A stretch of DNA of 8,099 nt from Bacteroidales bacterium (lineage in GTDB: Bacteria; Bacteroidota; Bacteroidia; Bacteroidales; VadinHA17): NCBI GenBank assembly GCA_015486475.1, contig WFRO01000032.1, positions 1 through 8,099 of the forward strand, given 5' to 3'. Positions within the stretch are counted from its first letter, which is position 1. Each line of letters starts with the position of its first letter. Shown in pieces: positions 4,985 to 8,099 of the stretch. The position numbers and the translations under genes were made by a program. A model generated the notes under the pieces. It did no database searches. It saw only the letters and a list, made by a program, of their open reading frames with translations, and was not told where the DNA came from.

Positions 4985-6199
4985 ATGAAGGACACAGACA
5001 AGCTTATATCCAGCGTGGGCAATGAAGGCGGCAAAGTGCGGTCCGATTGCCGCATCACTCTGGAGATCAAAGACTCCGGAGGTCTGGTCGTTGACCTCAC
5101 CTCCAAGGTAAAGAGCATGTACGGCGACCGTATGGAGGCCCTCACGAGGGAGGTGCTCTCCTTTTTCGGCATTCCCCATGCACACGTCCGGATCGTGGAC
5201 AGCGGTTCGCTGGATCTCGTGCTGGCCGCCCGGCTGGAGGCTGCCGTCAAAATGATCCGGCCGGATGAAACGCGGGAGTATCTCCCGCCGCTGCTCCAGG
5301 AGAATCGCTATCCGTCCCGCAGGGACGCTTTCCGTTTTTCCAGGCTTTACCTGCCGGGCAATACGCCGGCGCTGATGCTCAATGCAGGCATCCACAAGCC
5401 GGACGGCATCATCCTCGACCTGGAAGATTCGGTGGCTCCGGACAAAAAGGAGGAGGCCCGTTATCTGGTGCGCAATGCTTTGCGTCAGGTGAATTTTTAC
5501 GGTGCGGAAAGGATGGTGCGCATCAATCCTCTGCCGGCAGGGCTGGGCGATCTGGCGGTCGTTATTCCCCACAATGTCCACATGATCCTGGTGCCCAAGG
5601 CCGAAGATCCCGCTGATCTGCGGCTTATTGATGAAACCAACCGGAAGATATTGAAAGAACATGACCGGGAGCAGGAAGTGTTCCTCATGCCCATCATCGA
5701 GACCGCGCTGGGTGTGGAGCGGGCCTATGATCTTGCCACAGCCGTTCCGTCGGTGGTGGCCATGGCCATCGGTCTGGAAGATCTCACAGCCGATCTGGGG
5801 GTGGCGCGCACGGCCGAAGGCACAGAGTCCTTCTACGCACGTACCCGTCTGGTCAATGCCTGCAAAGCTGCCGGGATACAGCCCATCGACTCTGTTTTCT
5901 CGGATGTCTCCGACATGGAAGGTCTGGAGGCCAATGCCCTGCGCTCCAGGGCGCTGGGGTTTGAAGGGATGGGATGCATCCATCCGCGGCAGATACGCGT
6001 TATCCGCAAGGCTTTCTCCCCCACACCGGAGGAGATCGAAAAAGCCTCCCGTATCATGGAAGCATTCCGGGAAGCCCGGGAAAAGGGACTGGGGGTGGTC
6101 GCCCTGGGCAGCAAAATGATCGACCCGCCGGTAGTGAAACGGGCGGAACGGATCATGCGCCTGGCCGAGGAAACAGGATCGCTGCCAGGGAAAGAATGA
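4985..6199 (+). CDS. citDE: Citrate lyase, fused acyl carrier protein (CitD) and beta subunit (CitE)
   Basis: A 404-residue fusion. Residues about 10-92 are a CitD-type acyl carrier domain: GGKVRSDCRI (15-24), then KSMYGDRMEAL and VDSGSLDLVLAARLEAAV (71-88), matching the CitD ending DKGAL..VLRARLEAA. Residues about 115-391 are an HpcH/HpaI-type aldolase (CitE): SRLYLPGN (119-126), GIILDLEDSV (141-150), VRINP (178-182), VPKAED (203-208), PIIET with E239, GLEDLTADLG (263-272, Mg-binding acidic residues), GFEGMGCIHPRQ (325-336) and MIDPPVVKRAERI (378-390). CitE cleaves citryl-carrier protein to oxaloacetate and acetyl-carrier protein, so the fusion ties the carrier to its lyase; usually these are two genes. 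The only Ser in the carrier motif is S20. In Klebsiella CitD the prosthetic-group Ser is, as I recall, the one just before it. The enzyme is cytoplasmic. Citramalate lyase is a possible alternative. An overlapping 19-codon frame from an ATG at 4966 is ignored. Confidence 0.94.
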   Translation: MKDTDKLISSVGNEGGKVRSDCRITLEIKDSGGLVVDLTSKVKSMYGDRMEALTREVLSFFGIPHAHVRIVDSGSLDLVLAARLEAAVKMIRPDETREYLPPLLQENRYPSRRDAFRFSRLYLPGNTPALMLNAGIHKPDGIILDLEDSVAPDKKEEARYLVRNALRQVNFYGAERMVRINPLPAGLGDLAVVIPHNVHMILVPKAEDPADLRLIDETNRKILKEHDREQEVFLMPIIETALGVERAYDLATAVPSVVAMAIGLEDLTADLGVARTAEGTESFYARTRLVNACKAAGIQPIDSVFSDVSDMEGLEANALRSRALGFEGMGCIHPRQIRVIRKAFSPTPEEIEKASRIMEAFREAREKGLGVVALGSKMIDPPVVKRAERIMRLAEETGSLPGKE

Positions 6200-6238
6200 G
6201 CATCATCCGACTTTATCTTACTTTATATAAAATGCATC

Positions 6239-7810
6239 ATGGCAAAAGAAATAACATGGACGAGGAATGCTGCAGGAAGGATGGTCCCTTCGGCGATCAA
6301 TGGAAAGCCAGTCATCCCCTACCAGGGTGTGGGCAAATATGCTCCAACCGGCCATAAGCACGGCCCACCCATCCCCAGCTGCAGGGATTACCCCCCGGAT
6401 GGCGACAAAAGGGTCGCCTCCCTGAAAGAGGCGCTGGTGAAAGCCGGCCTGCGCGACGGCATGACCCTCTCGACCCATCACCATTTCCGCAACGGCGACT
6501 ACCTGGCCAATATGATCTTCGACATTGCCCACGAGCTGGGCGTAAAGGATCTCAGGTGGTTTCCCTCCGCCTCCTTCCCTTGTCACGAACATCTTATCCC
6601 CTATCTTGAGGACGGCACCATCCATCACATCGAGGGGAGCATGAACGGGCCGCTGGGCCGCTTTGCCTCCGAAGGGAAGATGAAGGGCACCGGTGTACTG
6701 CGCTCCCACGGAGGCCGCTACCAGGCCGTCCAGGACGGGGAGGTGCATATCGACATCGCGGTCATCGGTGCGGCCTGTGCCGATCCTTTCGGCAATGCCA
6801 ACGGCCTGTACGGCCCGTCGGCCACGGGACTGCTGGGCTTTGCCCTGGCCGACTCGCAATATGCCGACAAGGTGATCGTGGTGACGGACAACATGGTCCC
6901 CTTCCCCTGCGTACCCTGGCAGATACAGGGCAACTATGTGGATTACACCGTGGAGGTGGACAAGCTGGGGGACCCGGAGAAGATCATCTCCGGCACCACA
7001 CGTATCACCCGCAGCCCCGACCGGCTCTACCTGGCTGAGCTGACGGCCCGTTTCTGCGAGGTGACCGGCATCATCCATGAGGGCTTCTCATTCCAGACCG
7101 GCGCCGGCGGCACCTCCCTCGCAGTGGGAGAGTACTTCCGGGAGATCATGAAGGAAAAAGGCATCAAAGCACGCTTTGCCCGGGGAGGAAGTAACAAATA
7201 CCTGGTGTCGATGCTCGAGGAAGGACTGGTGGAGTACATCCTCGACGGGCAGACCTTCGACCTGGAAGGGGTGCGTTCCATGGCAGAGAATCCCAACCAT
7301 GTCTGGACGAGCCCTTTCACCTCTTATAATTATCACGGCAAAGGGAACTTTGCAGGCATGGTGGATGTGGTCATCCTGGGAGCCACCGAGGTGGATGTGC
7401 AGTTCAATGCCAATGTTGTCACCCATTCGGACGGATACCTGCTCCACGGCATCGGGGGATGGCAGAACTGCCTGTTCTCCAAAACCGTGATCCTGCCCAT
7501 ACCCCTCTTCCGCGACAGGATCCCCGTAGTGGTGGACGAGGTGACCACCCTCTGCGGCCCCGGCGAACTGATCGACGTGATCGTCACAGAAAGAGGTATC
7601 GCCATCAACCCCCGGAGAAAAGACCTGATCGAAAAGGTAAAAGGCTCGGACCTGCCGGTAAAAAGCATTGAACAACTGAAAGAGGAAGCGGAAAAGATCT
7701 GCGGGAAACCCCGGAAAGCCGCTTTCACCGACAAGGTCATTGCCGCCATCAAATGGGTGGACGGTACGGTGATCGATGTGGTGAGACAGGTGAGGAAGGA
7801 TGAAGGATGA
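6239..7810 (+). CDS. citF: Citrate lyase alpha subunit (citrate:acetyl-ACP transferase)
   Basis: 523 residues, close to the usual 505-515 of CitF. It matches E. coli CitF along its whole length as I recall that sequence: LRDGMTLSTHHHFRNGD (71-87), SHGGR (156-160), DPFGNANGLYG (182-192), EGFSFQTGAGGTSLAV (281-296), NPNHVW (351-356), DVQFNANVVTHSDG (386-399), RDRIPVVVDEV (425-435), VIVTERGIAINPRR (447-460) and VDGTVIDVVRQVR (507-519). It moves the acetylated carrier thioester to citrate, releasing acetate and forming citryl-carrier, which the CitE part then cleaves. It follows citDE by 39 nt on the same strand, so the two are probably one operon. The ATG at 6239 is chosen because the protein then begins at the usual place; the ATG at 6232 is out of frame. 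The last codons lie within a heptamer repeat. citC, citX and citG, which make the complex active, are absent here. Confidence 0.96.
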   Translation: MAKEITWTRNAAGRMVPSAINGKPVIPYQGVGKYAPTGHKHGPPIPSCRDYPPDGDKRVASLKEALVKAGLRDGMTLSTHHHFRNGDYLANMIFDIAHELGVKDLRWFPSASFPCHEHLIPYLEDGTIHHIEGSMNGPLGRFASEGKMKGTGVLRSHGGRYQAVQDGEVHIDIAVIGAACADPFGNANGLYGPSATGLLGFALADSQYADKVIVVTDNMVPFPCVPWQIQGNYVDYTVEVDKLGDPEKIISGTTRITRSPDRLYLAELTARFCEVTGIIHEGFSFQTGAGGTSLAVGEYFREIMKEKGIKARFARGGSNKYLVSMLEEGLVEYILDGQTFDLEGVRSMAENPNHVWTSPFTSYNYHGKGNFAGMVDVVILGATEVDVQFNANVVTHSDGYLLHGIGGWQNCLFSKTVILPIPLFRDRIPVVVDEVTTLCGPGELIDVIVTERGIAINPRRKDLIEKVKGSDLPVKSIEQLKEEAEKICGKPRKAAFTDKVIAAIKWVDGTVIDVVRQVRKDEG

Positions 7811-7847
7811 TCGATGATCGATGAATGACGAACGACGAAGGATGAAT
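7792..7847 (+). repeat. Degenerate heptamer array (GAYGAAN) across the citF stop codon
   Basis: Eight consecutive 7-nt units with consensus GAYGAAN can be read without a gap from 7792 to 7847. The first two or three units encode the C-terminal residues of CitF and its TGA; the rest are intergenic. Two adjacent units are identical (GATGATC at 7806 and 7813). It resembles a microsatellite that has grown over a gene end. Confidence 0.7.
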
Positions 7848-7860
7848 TTTGATTGGAATG

Positions 7861-7884
7861 ATTGGCTGTTTGGCTGATCGGCTG
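7861..7884 (+). repeat. Three tandem octamers (ATTGGCTG type)
   Basis: ATTGGCTG, TTTGGCTG and ATCGGCTG follow each other directly and share the final GGCTG. Together with the heptamer array just before them, they fill most of the 208-nt gap after citF. No clear intrinsic terminator for citF was seen here. Confidence 0.6.
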
Positions 7885-7936
7885 AGAAAAAAGATAGATG
7901 CCGTAAGGGGAAGGATTTGTAAAATATAAGGATTTT

Positions 7937-7980
7937 TTTGACAGAAGCGGACCAGCTGGAAAATTTAATTATATTTTTAC
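7937..7980 (+). promoter_or_regulatory. Promoter-like A/T-rich stretch before the lipoprotein gene
   Basis: TATATTTT (7970-7977) differs from TAnnTTTG in one base and lies about 40 nt before the start codon. A TTTG (7937-7940) is present, but 29 nt upstream, longer than the usual spacing. The position between citF and the next gene makes a promoter likely; the exact elements are uncertain. Confidence 0.3.
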
Positions 7981-8018
7981 GGGTCGTTCACGATCATTCA
8001 TAAAAAAAGATCAAAAAT

Positions 8019-8099
8019 ATGAAGCATTTATCGTTTTTCGCAGCGTTCCTTTTTGCAGTGCTCCTGCTCGGTTCAGGATGTGCCGGCAACAAGAAAAAA
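8019..8099 (+). CDS. Probable lipoprotein, N-terminus only (cut by window edge)
   Basis: 27 codons run to the end of the window without a stop. The peptide is a lipoprotein signal: MKH, a hydrophobic core from residue 4 to 17 (LSFFAAFLFAVLLL), then GSGC with Cys21 as the likely lipidated residue. The lipobox is loose, since position -3 is Gly rather than Leu. The residues after Cys are AGNKKK. The ATG is preceded by an A-rich leader as in the other genes. The mature function cannot be seen. Confidence 0.75.
   Translation, partial: MKHLSFFAAFLFAVLLLGSGCAGNKKK

Noticed and set aside
4966..5025. Short upstream frame starting at ATG 4966 and overlapping the citDE start
   Set aside because: Nineteen codons, out of frame, and no sign of a leader peptide; it is most likely a chance ATG.
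4937..5983. 348-codon open frame on the minus strand
   Set aside because: Antisense to the CitD-CitE fusion. High G+C in that gene suppresses stops on the opposite strand.
6218..7078. 286-codon open frame on the minus strand
   Set aside because: Antisense to citF, with no recognisable motif.
7938..7969. TTGACA with TTTAAT as an Escherichia-type sigma-70 promoter
   Set aside because: The spacing is 20 nt, and this phylum uses a different promoter pattern; the match is probably chance.

Overview
The window looks like a chromosome segment of a Bacteroidota (Bacteroidetes) bacterium. Start codons lack Shine-Dalgarno sequences and have A/T-rich leaders. Candidate promoters resemble the TAnnTTTG -7 element of that phylum. 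A tricorn-type S41 protease and a citrate lyase with fused CitD-CitE are both compatible with it. This assignment rests on gene style, not on a marker gene.

Layout, left to right. (1) 1-503, minus strand: N-terminal part of an exported tricorn-like beta-propeller protease, cut by the window edge. (2) 616-3956, minus strand: a tight three-gene operon, in transcription order a class I SAM-dependent methyltransferase, a membrane hybrid histidine kinase with a C-terminal receiver, and a stand-alone CheY-like receiver. The gaps are only 5 and 6 nt. (3) 3957-4984: a divergent intergenic region of about 1 kb with no convincing gene. It holds a TTAGT-rich leader, a C-rich hairpin-rich block with a protein-like open frame on the minus strand, an intrinsic-terminator-like hairpin, and short tandem repeats including four 7-mers. 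(4) 4985-7810, plus strand: the citrate lyase genes, a fused acyl-carrier-protein/beta subunit (CitD-CitE) followed 39 nt later by the alpha subunit (CitF). (5) 7792-8018: a degenerate heptamer array running over the citF stop codon, then an octamer array and an A/T-rich promoter-like stretch. (6) 8019-8099, plus strand: the first 27 codons of a probable lipoprotein.

How the genes work together. CitD-CitE plus CitF supply all three functional parts of a citrate lyase complex (citrate to acetate and oxaloacetate). The ligase and prosthetic-group genes (citC, citX, citG) and a citrate transporter are not in the window. The methyltransferase/kinase/receiver operon is the most interesting item. 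Its gene order matches the start of the Ralstonia phcB-phcS-phcR quorum-sensing operon (3-hydroxy fatty acid methyl ester synthase, membrane sensor kinase, response regulator), and the methyltransferase resembles the PhcB-type family as I remember it. I therefore propose, as inference, that it is a self-contained signal-synthesis and signal-sensing cassette in a Bacteroidota genome. It carries two receivers but no DNA-binding output domain and no Hpt domain.
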